A stretch of DNA of 64,000 bases from Bradyrhizobium sp. SZCCT0148 (GCF_018129985.1 NZ_JAFCKT010000002.1:434001-498000), one strand, 5' to 3'; positions 1 to 9,658 are shown, numbered from the stretch's first letter. Notes: a model not told the origin generated them from the sequence alone. Program-made: numbers and translations.

Positions 1-1953
1 GGGGACCATGATGCCCACGCGTCCCTCCAGGATGAAGTGCATGGAATCGGCGGGGTCGCCGGCCCTCACGATGATCTCGCCGGCCTCGACCTCGATACGG
101 TGGCAGCGGTGGATCAGCCTGTCGGCATCATCCTCGCTGTTGAGGATTCGTGTGAACCAGCCGCGCAGGCTGGCCTCCTCCCGCTCCAGCCCCTGATGCT
201 GCGCGATGAGCTCGTTCTCGCACCATTCCAGCGCATGGTCGAGCTCGGGAATGATGGTGACGCCGTCGCCGACGAAGTCGCTGGAGCGCAGCACCTTCTC
301 CGCCGCGGCGGGCAGATGCACCAGAATCAGCTCGACGCCGAGGTCATGCGCGCTGCGCTTGATCTGGGCAAAGCTGTAGGCAGCCGACGAATCGACACCG
401 GTGACGAGCTTGAAATCGAACAGCAGATAGCGGCATTCCGGACGCTCCTGCAGCAGTTTTTTGACATGCTGGTAGAGCCGGTTGGCGGAGCCGAAGAACA
501 GGTAGCTCTGGAGATTGAGACCCTGAATTTTGCCGCCATGGGCCAGCAGCACCTCCTGGTCGTCGCGCGAGCGATCGAGCGACGAGCGAAACTCGGCGCC
601 GTCAAAGCTGTACTTGATCGACTCGACCCGGGCCGCGCTGAACGCAAACGTCGCGCAGCCGATGATCACGCCGATCAGGATGCCCGGGACGAAGCCCCAG
701 GCCACGATGATGATGATGATGGCGATGAGCGAGAGATATTCGAGCTTCGACAGCCGTTTGCGCGATTCGATGATCCATTTGTGCAACTGGTCGGCGCCCA
801 GATAGAGCAGCAGGCCACCGAGTACGAATTTCGGCATGAAGCCGAGAAGCTCGGGCGCGACTGCGAGCATAAGTAGCGACATGGCCGCAACGGTGAATCC
901 GGACAGGCGTCCGCGGCCGCCAGCGCCGAAGTTGAGGATCGACCGGCTCACCGAGATGCAGCCGGCGTAACCGCCGAGCGCACCGGTCAACATGTTCGCG
1001 ACGCCTGTGACGTTCAGCTCGCGCTCCAGGTTGGCTTCGCGATGCACGGCGAGTTCGATACCGGTGGTATTGAACAGCGTGCTCGACGCAGCGACGAAAA
1101 TGACGGCAACGAGGTTGCCGAGCAAGTCCGGTACCGCCGACCACGGATATCGCGCCAGCTCGTCGACGTGCCAGGGCAGCATGAAGGCCGCCTGCGGAGG
1201 AGGCCGGAAGGTCCAGCCCAGGGCACGCGCCTGCTCCAGCGAGATACCCGAGACCCAGAACGCCACATGAGCGGTAAGCATGCCGCCGATCAGGATGATC
1301 GGCAACCCGAATGGGCTACGCGAGCGGTGCCAGGTCAGATACAGCACCAGCGCCATCGCGCAGGCCGCACCCAGCTCCAACAGCGCGACGCCATTGGCGA
1401 CGCGCTGGAGCGTCGCGAACTCCACGGGATGATCGGTGATGACACGGATCGCACCCATGACGATCACAAATCCGGTGGCGCCGAGAAAGCCGCCGACCAC
1501 GGGGTAAGGCACGTAGCGGATGGCGCGTCCCATTCGCGTCAGGCCCAATCCGCACAGCACGAATCCAGTCAGGATCGTCGACAGACCGAGCGTGATCAGA
1601 ACGGACGTGAGCAGTGGTGCAGGCAGGTTGGCCGTCTCGATGCGCTCGACCAGCGAGGCCGCCAGGATGCCTGTCATGGCGGCGGTCGAGCTGTCGGGTG
1701 CGGCAATTGCAAAAGGCAGGGAACTGCCCAGCGCGATCACGGCCGCCAGTACGGCGGAGCTGATAAAGGTCGCCGCGATGCCGAAAGAAAGATAGGGCGA
1801 CAGAGGGCCAGCGAAGATCAGCAGCGAATAGGACAGCCCGAAGGTGACGGTCAGGACGCTGGCGGCGCTGCCGCCCAATATATCGTTGAGCGCGCGCTTG
1901 AGAGACGGTTTGAAACGGGGAGCCGGGCTGAAAATGATCGCTGGATCGGTCAC
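1..1953 (-). CDS. SulP-family anion transporter with STAS and cyclic-nucleotide-binding domains (3' end cut by window)
   Basis: Reading the minus strand from GTG at 1953 gives an open frame of 651 codons that runs off the window edge. The N-terminal two thirds are strongly hydrophobic and SulP-like, with repeated Gly/Pro-rich membrane helices (for example AIRYVPYPVVGGFLGATGF). A soluble STAS-like region follows around 600-250, containing YLLFDFKLVTGVDSSAAYSF. After it comes the start of a cNMP-binding beta-roll (VEAGEIIVRAGDPADSMHFI, then LEGRVGIMV) at the window edge. The protein should be an inner-membrane anion or bicarbonate/sulfate transporter whose cytoplasmic tail may sense a nucleotide. 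The substrate cannot be told from sequence. The GTG start is chosen because no ATG lies upstream in frame and an AGGGGG lies about 14 nt before it. Confidence 0.85.
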   Translation of the reverse strand, partial: MTDPAIIFSPAPRFKPSLKRALNDILGGSAASVLTVTFGLSYSLLIFAGPLSPYLSFGIAATFISSAVLAAVIALGSSLPFAIAAPDSSTAAMTGILAASLVERIETANLPAPLLTSVLITLGLSTILTGFVLCGLGLTRMGRAIRYVPYPVVGGFLGATGFVIVMGAIRVITDHPVEFATLQRVANGVALLELGAACAMALVLYLTWHRSRSPFGLPIILIGGMLTAHVAFWVSGISLEQARALGWTFRPPPQAAFMLPWHVDELARYPWSAVPDLLGNLVAVIFVAASSTLFNTTGIELAVHREANLERELNVTGVANMLTGALGGYAGCISVSRSILNFGAGGRGRLSGFTVAAMSLLMLAVAPELLGFMPKFVLGGLLLYLGADQLHKWIIESRKRLSKLEYLSLIAIIIIIVAWGFVPGILIGVIIGCATFAFSAARVESIKYSFDGAEFRSSLDRSRDDQEVLLAHGGKIQGLNLQSYLFFGSANRLYQHVKKLLQERPECRYLLFDFKLVTGVDSSAAYSFAQIKRSAHDLGVELILVHLPAAAEKVLRSSDFVGDGVTIIPELDHALEWCENELIAQHQGLEREEASLRGWFTRILNSEDDADRLIHRCHRIEVEAGEIIVRAGDPADSMHFILEGRVGIMVP

Positions 1954-2190
1954 GCCGGTGCGTTCGCCCCCTGAAAGGTCCTGTTCCAGACGTAGACGAC
2001 TGCAGGTTTAACGCAACTGGATTCTTGTAGCTACGAGGTACTCAGGCAGTTCTGGCGATGTCTCGTAGCGATACGATCGATGGCTTGTGAAGGGGCAATT
2101 ATCCGAAGTGGCGGGCAGGGGACGCCACCCCAACGTCATTGCGAGCGCCGGGAACCAAATCCAGCATCGTCCCAAGGGGTGGCGACGGCG

Positions 2191-3105
2191 CTAGAGCTTC
2201 AGCTCTTTCCCCGTCACCCGCCGATACGCTTCGAGATACCGCTTGCTCGTCGCCTCCACCACGCTGTCCGGCAACGGTGGCGGTGGGGCGTCGCCGTTCC
2301 AGCGGCCGGCGCGGCGTTCGACGTCGAGATAGTCGCGCAAGGGCTGCTTGTCGAAGCTCGCCTGCGGCTGGCCGGGCTTGTAGGCGTCCACTGCCCAGAA
2401 GCGGGAGGAGTCCGGCGTCATCACCTCGTCGATCAGGATGATGCGGCCGTCCTTGTCGCAGCCGAACTCGAACTTGGTGTCGGCGATGATGATGCCCTGC
2501 TCGCGCGCCAGCTCCTCGCCGAGCGTGTAGATCGCGCGCGTCATGCTCTCGAGCGTGTAGGCGGTCTCGTCGCCGACGACCTCGCGCATCTTCGCGATCG
2601 TGATGTTCTCGTCATGGCCCGTCTCGGCCTTGGTTGCCGGGCTGAAGATCGCCGGCTCCAGCTTCTCGCTCTCGACGAGGCCCGCCTTCAGCTTCTCGCC
2701 CGCCAGCGTGCCGCTGGCGGCGTATTCCTTCCAGGCCGAACCGGAGAGATAACCGCGGATCACGCATTCGATCGGGAATACGGTGGTGCGCTTGCAGAGC
2801 ATGGCGCGGCCGAGAAGCTCGGCGCGGTGCGGCTTCAACGCCGGCACGGCCGCGATGATCTCGTCGGTGTCGGCGCTGATCATGTGGTGCGGCACCACAC
2901 CCTCGAGCTCGTTGAACCAGAACGCGCTGATTTGCGTCAGCACCGCGCCCTTCATCGGGATGGTCTCGCCCATCACGACGTCGAAGGCGCTGATGCGGTC
3001 GGTGGTGAGCAGCAGCAGGCGATCGTCATCGACGGCATAGATATCGCGCACCTTGCCGCGTCCGATCTTGGGCAGGGGCAGGTCGCTGGAGAGCATGGTG
3101 GTCAT
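2191..3105 (-). CDS. purC: Phosphoribosylaminoimidazole-succinocarboxamide (SAICAR) synthase
   Basis: This 304-residue protein matches the usual length of the longer class of SAICAR synthases. It joins aspartate to CAIR with ATP in purine biosynthesis. The N-terminal segment [20 protein letters not shown] and the downstream [19 protein letters not shown] are the family nucleotide-binding signatures. Near the middle, [14 protein letters not shown] and FEFGCDKDG with [14 protein letters not shown] are the SAICAR synthetase signature regions. The start at 3105 ([11 protein letters not shown]) is preferred. An upstream in-frame ATG at 3159 would add 18 residues encoded largely by an 18-bp direct repeat (3122-3156), so it is less likely. 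The gene stands alone on the minus strand, with the pirin gene upstream on the same strand. Confidence 0.95.
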   Translation of the reverse strand: MTTMLSSDLPLPKIGRGKVRDIYAVDDDRLLLLTTDRISAFDVVMGETIPMKGAVLTQISAFWFNELEGVVPHHMISADTDEIIAAVPALKPHRAELLGRAMLCKRTTVFPIECVIRGYLSGSAWKEYAASGTLAGEKLKAGLVESEKLEPAIFSPATKAETGHDENITIAKMREVVGDETAYTLESMTRAIYTLGEELAREQGIIIADTKFEFGCDKDGRIILIDEVMTPDSSRFWAVDAYKPGQPQASFDKQPLRDYLDVERRAGRWNGDAPPPPLPDSVVEATSKRYLEAYRRVTGKELKL

Positions 3106-3121
3106 CGCAAGGCTTTCGCAG

Positions 3122-3156
3122 ACTTGGCCTTCAGGCAGAACTTGGCTTTCAGGCAG
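3122..3156. repeat. 18-bp-period tandem duplication upstream of purC
   Basis: ACTTGGCCTTCAGGCAG (3122-3138) is followed by ACTTGGCTTTCAGGCAG (3140-3156), differing at one base. The period is 18 bp, so any reading frame is preserved. It lies in the putative purC leader, between its ATG and the pirin stop. Confidence 0.8.
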
Positions 3157-3200
3157 CACTTCCGGCCGCGACTGATGGCGCGGCCCGCAACCGGATTAGC

Positions 3201-4118
3201 CTATTCCGGCAGCGGAATGAACTCATGTTCCTGCGGAACCGCAGCAAAACGGCCGGTTTTCCAGTCCTGCTTGGCCTGCTCGATCCGCTCCTTGCTGGAG
3301 GAGACGAAATTCCACCAGACGTGGCGCGGACCCTCCAGCGCATCGCCGCCGAGAAACATCATCCGGGTGGCCCTCACGGCCTTTACGGTGATGCGGTCGC
3401 CCGGACGGAAGATCAGCAGCCGCGGCGCCTCGTAACGCTCGTTCGCGATCTCGACCTCGCCGTCGACGATATAGATCGCGCGCTCCTCATGATCGGGGTC
3501 GAGCGGCACGCTCGCACCTTCCACTGTCGTGACCTCGGTGTAGAACCAGGGCGAGACCATCGACACAGGCGAGGTGATGCCGAACGATGAGCCCGCGATC
3601 ACTTTCGCGGTGAAGTCGCGCTCGGAGATAACAGGCAGGTCGACCGAGCCGTAGTGCTGGAAGGACGGCGCGATCTCTTCGGAGCCTGCCGGCAGCGCGA
3701 TCCAGCTTTGCAGGCCGAGCATCTTCTGGCCCGAGGCGCGCTGCACCTCCGGGGTGCGCTCGGAATGTGCGATGCCGCGCCCCGCGGTCATGAGGTTCAT
3801 CGCGCCAGGCTGGATCTCCTGGACGTTGCCCTCGCTGTCACGGTGCATGATCGCGCCGTCGAACAGATAGGTGACGGTGGCCAGACCGATATGCGGATGC
3901 GGGCGCACGTCCATGCCCTTGCCGGAGACGAACTGCACCGGGCCGAAATGATCGAAGAAGATGAAGGGCCCGACCATCTGCCGCTTGCCGTGCGGCAGCG
4001 CGCGCCGCACCTGAAAGCCGTCGCCCAAGTCGCGCGTCCGCGGCACGATGACGAGATCGAGCGCATCGCAGGACATGGGATCGCCGAGCACGGGATCGTT
4101 CGAGGGCTGCCAGCTCAT
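3201..4118 (-). CDS. Pirin family protein
   Basis: A 305-residue bicupin of the pirin family, some of whose members are quercetin dioxygenases or transcription cofactors. The N-terminal cupin carries FIFFDHFGPVQF, the metal-binding RPHPHIGLATVTYLFDGAI followed by MHRDSEG, and further on GRGIAHSERTPE, which supply the usual His/His/His/Glu ligands. The C-terminal cupin is less conserved (EERAIYIVDGEVEI, LLIFRPGDRI). The start at 4118 (MSWQPSNDP) is preferred over an ATG 52 codons upstream because AAGGAA lies just before it and the upstream extension is not family-like. It is transcribed divergently from the AraC regulator at 4340. The actual substrate is unknown. Confidence 0.92.
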   Translation of the reverse strand: MSWQPSNDPVLGDPMSCDALDLVIVPRTRDLGDGFQVRRALPHGKRQMVGPFIFFDHFGPVQFVSGKGMDVRPHPHIGLATVTYLFDGAIMHRDSEGNVQEIQPGAMNLMTAGRGIAHSERTPEVQRASGQKMLGLQSWIALPAGSEEIAPSFQHYGSVDLPVISERDFTAKVIAGSSFGITSPVSMVSPWFYTEVTTVEGASVPLDPDHEERAIYIVDGEVEIANERYEAPRLLIFRPGDRITVKAVRATRMMFLGGDALEGPRHVWWNFVSSSKERIEQAKQDWKTGRFAAVPQEHEFIPLPE

Positions 4119-4304
4119 GGTGAATTCCTTCTCTGTTGCGGCGATCTTAACAGGATTTGACGGCCCCGTCGCGACGCCGCATCGCCGCGACGGTCTATTT
4201 GCCGTCATTGCGCGATATCGGCGAGACCAAATCCGGAAACAGGAGCGGGCGATGGTTTCTCTGTTATGATCCATCTTGAAAAGCGCCGCCTGACGAAGGA
4301 TGTT

Positions 4305-4320
4305 CGGTTGATGTCAACCG
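4305..4320. promoter_or_regulatory. Perfect inverted repeat upstream of the AraC-type regulator
   Basis: CGGTTGA-TG-TCAACCG is a 7-bp perfect inverted repeat with a 2-bp spacer, ending 19 bp before the start codon at 4340. Its place in the pirin/AraC divergent intergenic region suggests an operator, perhaps for autoregulation. That role is inference. Confidence 0.45.
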
Positions 4321-4339
4321 CGACCGATCGCATCACCCG

Positions 4340-5401
4340 ATGACCCCTGCGGCAACAGAGCTCGCCTTCCGCGCCGCCTCCGTGGCGTTGCTGCTCGTGC
4401 TGGCTGCGTCACTGTTCCAGGGTTTTCGCAACGTGCTGGCGGCCCGGCTCGGTGCGGCTTTAGCGCTCGGCTCGGCTGCGCATGCGGCGAGCTATTCGGT
4501 GGATGTCACGTCACCGGTCCCGCTCTGGCATACACCGCTGGTCGCGTTGTCGACCGGCACCATCGTGGTGTTCTGGCTGTTCACCCGCGCTCTGTTCGAC
4601 GACGAGTTTCGCCTCCGCTGGTGGCACGGATGCATCTGGGCGCTGGTGACGGCTTTCAGCTTCGCAGGCTGCGTCTGGATTGCGCCCAGCGGCCATGTGC
4701 GCTTCTCGGTGACGGTGGTCAATCTGATCGTGCTCGGCTTCATTGCGCTTGCGGTCGCGCAGATGATCGCCTCCTGGCCGGCCGACCTGGTCGAGCGCCG
4801 CCGCAGCGCTCGGGTTTTCGTCGTCTGCGCCGTCGCGCTCTATGGCGGATTGAACGCTATGCTCCAGATCGCAGCCGCCGGCTTTCACCTCGGGGATGCC
4901 GCCGAAACCGTCAATGCCGGCGCGCTCACCTGTACTGTTGCGGCGATCGTGTATGCCATGATGCGCGTGGACGGAGCGGACCTGTTTCCGGCTCTAGTGG
5001 AGCCGGAACCAGCGATTGCTTCCAGCCAGCCTGCGACCGAGGATGCCGCCGACCAGAAGCTGATCGATGCCCTGATGCGCTTGATGGCGGACGAGCGGAT
5101 CTATCGCCACGAGAACATCACCATCGGGGTGCTCGCCGGCCGGCTTAAAATCCCGGAGTATCGGCTGCGCCGGTTGATCAACCAGCGGCTCGGCTACCGA
5201 AATTTCAATGTGTTCCTGAACAACCACCGCATCGAGGAGGCGAAGGCCGCGCTGGCCGATCCCGCCCAGGCCCAGGTCCCCGTCATTACCATTGCGATGG
5301 ATGCGGGCTTCCAGTCGCTCGGCCCCTTCAACCGCGCATTCAAGGCGATAACGGGCGTGACGCCGACCGAATACCGGCGCCTCAAGGTGAACGCGATCTA
5401 G
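4340..5401 (+). CDS. AraC-family transcriptional regulator with membrane-spanning N-terminus
   Basis: A 353-residue protein in two parts. Residues about 1-215 hold six or seven hydrophobic helices (for example VALLLVLAASLFQGF, FVVCAVALYGGLNAML), predicting an integral-membrane sensor region. After a linker rich in Pro, Glu and Ala, the last 110 residues are an AraC/XylS double helix-turn-helix: ITIGVLAGRLKIPEYRLRRL is the first HTH, and ITIAMDAGFQSLGPFNRAF with TGVTPTEYRR is the second. The protein would bind DNA while tethered to the inner membrane. It starts next to a palindrome at 4305-4320 and is divergent from the pirin gene, which is a plausible target. Its signal is unknown. Confidence 0.9.
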   Translation: MTPAATELAFRAASVALLLVLAASLFQGFRNVLAARLGAALALGSAAHAASYSVDVTSPVPLWHTPLVALSTGTIVVFWLFTRALFDDEFRLRWWHGCIWALVTAFSFAGCVWIAPSGHVRFSVTVVNLIVLGFIALAVAQMIASWPADLVERRRSARVFVVCAVALYGGLNAMLQIAAAGFHLGDAAETVNAGALTCTVAAIVYAMMRVDGADLFPALVEPEPAIASSQPATEDAADQKLIDALMRLMADERIYRHENITIGVLAGRLKIPEYRLRRLINQRLGYRNFNVFLNNHRIEEAKAALADPAQAQVPVITIAMDAGFQSLGPFNRAFKAITGVTPTEYRRLKVNAI

Positions 5402-5546
5402 ATTTTTAGGCCATTGGAATCACGTAGAAATTTCGAAATCGGCTGGTCCTGGCCAGTTTCGACGATGTCATTTTTCAAATCCGGCGAGCGCGTTTCGCCC
5501 ACCTCCGGCCTGCTCTCCGCACTCGCCTCGAAGCCGGAGAAAGCCC

Positions 5547-6974
5547 GTGACCCGTCGCCGCAAGATCATCCTCGCCACCACCGCCATCGCCTGTGTCGGC
5601 CTCGCGCTCGGCGCGGCGCGCGCCCGCGACGTGCCGAAGGTTGCGACCGGCTTCATCGCCGACACGCTCTGCTCGGAGACCTTCGTCTCCGGCCTGGATC
5701 CCATGCGCAACCTCGCCGAAACCAGCGACGCGATGCCGGGCACCGGGCTCCTGACTTGGGCGATGAATCTGCAGATCGACCGCGCGCGCAAGGACGTTAC
5801 GGTGACCCTGTTCGGGATCGGCCGCAGCCACGCTGTCTATCGCGAAGGCCTCGGCTGCACGCTGGAGCACGGCGAGGGAATCACCGACGTGGCGTTGCCG
5901 CCCGATGAGAAGCAGCCCGCATTGCTGCCGGAGATCGCCGGCCCGTCGATCGTGCCGTCGCAAAGCGAGGGGCTGTCAGCCGCGCTCGACCGCGCCTTCA
6001 CCGAACCCGCACAGTCGCCTCACCGCCGCACCCGCGCCATCGTCGTGATGAAGGCCGGCCGCGTCATCGCCGAGCGCTACGCCGACGGCATCGGCCCGGA
6101 GACGCAGCTGCTCGGCTTCTCCATGACGAAGTCGGTGATTTCGGCGCTGACAGGCGTGCTGGTGCGCCAGGGTAAATTGAAGCTCGACGGGCCCGCGCCG
6201 GTCGCCGCGTGGGGACATCCTGACGATCCACGTCACGCCATCACCGTCGATCAGTTGTTGCGGCACACTGCGGGCCTTGCGCTTGGCAGCTCATTGGAGG
6301 CCTCGCTTGGCTCGGCCTTCGAGCCGGTCAACCGGATGAAGTTCGTGGAGGCCGACATGGCCGCCTATGCCGCGAGCATCCCGCTCAAGACCGCGCCCGG
6401 CACGGCGTGGAACTATCATGACGGCAACACCCTCATCCTCTCGCGTCTGATCCGCAACGCGGCGGGTGGCGGTCCCGCAGACGCGCTGCGCTTCGCGCGC
6501 CGCGAATTGTTTGCCCCGCTCGGCATGCGCCATGTCACGCTTCAGCTCGATGGCTCGGGCACGATCGAAGGGTCTAGCGAGATGCTCGCATCCGCGCGCG
6601 ACTGGGCGCGCTTCGGCCAGCTCTATCTCAATGACGGCGTCGCTGGCGGCAAACGCATCCTGCCGGAGGGCTGGGTGAATTATTCGGTGACGGCCACGCC
6701 GAATGCGTGGGTCGGCATCGGTGCCGGCTTCTGGACCAATCAGGGCGACAGCTTTGGTGCAAACTTTCGCGTCGAGCACGGCTGGCCGCGCGATGCCTTC
6801 TTCGCAAAGGGCACGATCGGGCAGTACACCATCGTCATCCCGTCGGAGAAGCTGGTGATCGTGCGGATGGGACGCTCGCCGAACTGGCCGCCGAACGCCG
6901 ACGGCGTGTTCGATCTCGTCCGCGATGTCGTGGCCGTGACACGCGAGAAGGGAAAGGTGGCGGGCGTGAATTGA
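5547..6974 (+). CDS. Serine hydrolase of the class C beta-lactamase / 6-aminohexanoate-dimer hydrolase family
   Basis: A 475-residue protein starting at GTG with GGAGA just upstream. Residues about 1-27 look like a Sec signal peptide (KIILATTAIACVGLALGAARA), so it is probably periplasmic. The catalytic SxxK is SMTK at residues 192-195. The second motif is Y-H-D-G-N at about 290 in place of Y-x-N, as in NylB-like enzymes, and GTIGQYTIVIP near the C-terminus sits at the KTG-equivalent position. The N-terminal 140 residues before the beta-lactamase fold are an extra domain typical of this subgroup. It may be an esterase or amidase. Resistance to beta-lactams should not be assumed. Confidence 0.88.
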   Translation: MTRRRKIILATTAIACVGLALGAARARDVPKVATGFIADTLCSETFVSGLDPMRNLAETSDAMPGTGLLTWAMNLQIDRARKDVTVTLFGIGRSHAVYREGLGCTLEHGEGITDVALPPDEKQPALLPEIAGPSIVPSQSEGLSAALDRAFTEPAQSPHRRTRAIVVMKAGRVIAERYADGIGPETQLLGFSMTKSVISALTGVLVRQGKLKLDGPAPVAAWGHPDDPRHAITVDQLLRHTAGLALGSSLEASLGSAFEPVNRMKFVEADMAAYAASIPLKTAPGTAWNYHDGNTLILSRLIRNAAGGGPADALRFARRELFAPLGMRHVTLQLDGSGTIEGSSEMLASARDWARFGQLYLNDGVAGGKRILPEGWVNYSVTATPNAWVGIGAGFWTNQGDSFGANFRVEHGWPRDAFFAKGTIGQYTIVIPSEKLVIVRMGRSPNWPPNADGVFDLVRDVVAVTREKGKVAGVN

Positions 6975-6997
6975 ACGAAGCGGAGCGCGCCTCCTTC

Positions 6998-7021
6998 CTT
7001 CTCCCCTTACAAGGGGAGAGG
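6998..7021. terminator. Short hairpin between convergent genes
   Basis: CTCCCCTT-AC-AAGGGGAG (7001-7018) is a perfect stem between the stops of the serine hydrolase and the MmgE/PrpD gene. There is no T-run. It resembles a remnant of the CTCCCC-type repeats seen elsewhere in the window, and could act on both strands. Confidence 0.4.
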
Positions 7022-7041
7022 GAAAGAGAGACCCGTCGCTG

Positions 7042-8409
7042 CTACCTCCCCAACTCCGTCGCCTGCGCGACGCGATCGAATCGCTCCAGCGTCATGATCG
7101 CGTCGGCGAATTTTTCCGCCCGCGCATTCAGCACCGGCCGGGCCAGCGTCAGGAATTTCTGCTGCATCGCCTGCGCGTCCGGGAACGAATTCGGCTCGCC
7201 GGAGGGATCGGCATAGAGCCGCTCATGCACGCCGTCGTCGGTGGTGATGCTGACGCGCGCGCCAAAGGGATGTGTGCGGCCGACCTCGAGACGGTCGTCC
7301 TGCACCACATCGAACTTGTCGGCGAGCGCATCGATCGCGGCGTCGCCGAGCCGATTGTAATCGTCCCAACCGAACGAGCCCTGGTCGAGCGCGAGCGCGC
7401 CGGTGAAGAACATCGAGAACTGGCCGCCGACGATCGAGGTCGGGTGCCGCTTGGTCGCGGCATCGCCGGTCAGCGTGATGCCGTTGCGGTGCAGGCCGAT
7501 CTCGACGCGCTTGACCTGGTCGGGCGTCAGATTGTGCTCGCGCCGCATCGCGATCAGCGCGTCGATCGCGGCATGGGTGTAGCGGCAGCTCGGATACGGC
7601 TTCACGCCGATCTTCATCGTCTCATAGGTGTTGCCGAGCCCGGCGACCGCCTTATCGGGATGCGGGTCGTCGGTATAGCCGGCGAGCAGGCCGTGCTTGC
7701 CCTCCACCGATTCCGACGAGCCGACGAAATCGTTGCGCGCCAGCGTCGCGGCAATCACGCCGTTCATCGCGGCGGCGCCGACCTGGTAGCGCTTGTTCCA
7801 AGCGCCGTTGACCAGGAATTGCAGTGAGCCCGCGGCCTGGCTGCCGGAGACGCCGAAGGCCGCGATGATCTGCTGCTCGGACAGTCCGAACAATTTTCCG
7901 GCCGCCGCGGCCGCGCCATAGGTGCCGGCGGTCGCGGTCGGGTGGAAGCCGCGTGCATAGTGCGAGGTCGGATCGAGCGCATTGCCGAGCCGGCAGCAGA
8001 CTTCATAGCCTGCCACGATCGCGGTCAGCACGTCGCGGCCCGACGCACCGACCATCTCGCCGACGGCGAAGGCGGCCGGGACCACCGGTGCGCTCGGATG
8101 CAGCGAGGAATCGGCATGGGTGTCGTCGAAATCGAGGGAATGGCCGAGCGCGCCGTTGAGCAGCGCCGCAACCGCCGGGGTCCAGGTCTTGGTGTCGCCG
8201 AACACGGTGGAGTCGCCCTTGGTGTCGAGCGCGAGCGCCTCCAGCATTTTCAGGATCGCCGGGGTCGATTCCGCCTCGCTGCGGGCCCGGATCGCGCTGC
8301 CGAGAAAATCCAGCGTCAGCACCTTGGCGCGATCCAGCACTTCGGCCGGAATATCCTGGTATTTCAGATTGAAGACATAGGCGGCGAGCGTTGCGGTTTC
8401 GTGGGCCAT
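7042..8409 (-). CDS. MmgE/PrpD family protein
   Basis: A 455-residue protein of the MmgE/PrpD fold, which includes 2-methylcitrate dehydratase and cis-aconitate decarboxylase. Family hallmarks are LDFLGSAIRARSEAEST near the N-terminus, NGALGHSLDFDDTHADSSLH with the conserved Asp/His-rich loop, HPTATAGTYGAAAAAGKLFG, and KPYPSCRYTHAAIDAL. No prpC, prpB or acnA neighbours are present, so propionate catabolism is not supported by context. Substrate is unassigned. It is divergent from the FUSC transporter at 8543. Confidence 0.9.
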   Translation of the reverse strand: MAHETATLAAYVFNLKYQDIPAEVLDRAKVLTLDFLGSAIRARSEAESTPAILKMLEALALDTKGDSTVFGDTKTWTPAVAALLNGALGHSLDFDDTHADSSLHPSAPVVPAAFAVGEMVGASGRDVLTAIVAGYEVCCRLGNALDPTSHYARGFHPTATAGTYGAAAAAGKLFGLSEQQIIAAFGVSGSQAAGSLQFLVNGAWNKRYQVGAAAMNGVIAATLARNDFVGSSESVEGKHGLLAGYTDDPHPDKAVAGLGNTYETMKIGVKPYPSCRYTHAAIDALIAMRREHNLTPDQVKRVEIGLHRNGITLTGDAATKRHPTSIVGGQFSMFFTGALALDQGSFGWDDYNRLGDAAIDALADKFDVVQDDRLEVGRTHPFGARVSITTDDGVHERLYADPSGEPNSFPDAQAMQQKFLTLARPVLNARAEKFADAIMTLERFDRVAQATELGR

Positions 8410-8542
8410 CGTGTTTCCTCGTTTTGGCGCGCAAGTTAGGCGGGCTGATTTGGCCTTTCAAGCGGCCTTGCGGCCGCGGGCATCAGCCATGCTTTTGCCG
8501 GCTCCAAAAGGTTCGGATTTGAGAGAATCGAGACCTCAGACG

Positions 8543-9658
8543 ATGGCACTCGCAAAACAGCTGTTCGAGCGGATCAGGTTGCGGCGGACCCAACTGGGAT
8601 TGGCAATCCGGGTCACGGTGGCCGCGACCGCGGCCTATGCGCTGGCCACCGCGCTGCATCTGCTGTTGCCGCTCTGGGCGGTCCTGACCTCGCTGATCGT
8701 GACCCAGATGAGTGTCGGGCGCTCGCTTAAGGCGACGCGCGACTATCTGCTCGGCACCATCGGCGGTGCCATCTATGGCGGCGCCATTGCGATCCTGATC
8801 CCCTATTCCAGCGAAGCCGGCCTGTTGGGTCTGCTGGTGCTCTCGGTCGCGCCGCTCGCCTTTGTCGCCGCGATCAATCCGAGCCTCAGCGCCGCCACGG
8901 TGACGGCCGTGATCGTGCTGCTGGTTCCGACCATGCACCATTCCGATCCCATGACTTCGGCGATCGACCGCGTCAGCGAGGTCGGGGTCGGCGCCATCAC
9001 GGGACTGCTGGTCTCGTTCCTGGTGCTGCCCTCGCGGGCGGTAAGGCAGATCCGTGCCAGCGCGGCGATCCTGCTCGAGCTGATTGCGGACGCCTTCACC
9101 GAGCTGCTCGCGGGCCTCACCCGGGGCCGCGACAACGACGCGCTGCACCGGATCCAGGACGGCATCGGCACCGCGATGGTCGGTCTCAACGCGATCGGCG
9201 CGGAAGCCGAGCGCGAGCGCGCCGCGCGGCTGTCGAGCGGGCCCGACACCGGTCCGCTGCTGCGAACGGTCCTGCGGTTGCGCCACGATGTCGTGATGAT
9301 CGGCCGCGCCACCGTGGTGCCTTTGCCGATCGAGGTGCAGACGCGGCTCGCCGGGCCGTTGACGGAAGTCTCGACCGTCATCGCACATTTCCTGCGATCG
9401 GCTGCCGCGGCCATGCGGCAAGGCGCCGGCGCGCCGCCGATCCATCCCGTCCACGTCGCAGTCGAGCACTACGCCGAGGCGGTCGCCGCGGTGCGCAAGG
9501 ACGGCCTGATCCGGGGTCATTCCGGCGACACCGCCGAGCGCTTCTTCGCCATCGGCTTTTCGCTGGAGCAGATGCACCAGAATCTCTGCGACCTCGACCG
9601 CGTCGTCGGCGAATGGTCGGAGGCCGCGGCGGACAAGTCGGTGCGTGTGGCGGAGTAA
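8543..9658 (+). CDS. FUSC family (aromatic acid exporter type) inner membrane protein
   Basis: A 371-residue protein with about six N-terminal membrane helices (VTVAATAAYALATALHLLLP, LWAVLTSLIVTQMSVGRSLK, ATRDYLLGTIGGAIYGG) matching the FUSC fold, then a long soluble helical domain with repeated charged segments. Relatives export fusaric acid or p-hydroxybenzoate together with a membrane-fusion protein, but no such partner is adjacent here. The start at 8543 is chosen for family length. Upstream in-frame starts at 8489 and 8411 exist, and none has a good Shine-Dalgarno. The gene is convergent with the isomerase and ends one base before that gene's stop codon. Confidence 0.85.
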   Translation: MALAKQLFERIRLRRTQLGLAIRVTVAATAAYALATALHLLLPLWAVLTSLIVTQMSVGRSLKATRDYLLGTIGGAIYGGAIAILIPYSSEAGLLGLLVLSVAPLAFVAAINPSLSAATVTAVIVLLVPTMHHSDPMTSAIDRVSEVGVGAITGLLVSFLVLPSRAVRQIRASAAILLELIADAFTELLAGLTRGRDNDALHRIQDGIGTAMVGLNAIGAEAERERAARLSSGPDTGPLLRTVLRLRHDVVMIGRATVVPLPIEVQTRLAGPLTEVSTVIAHFLRSAAAAMRQGAGAPPIHPVHVAVEHYAEAVAAVRKDGLIRGHSGDTAERFFAIGFSLEQMHQNLCDLDRVVGEWSEAAADKSVRVAE

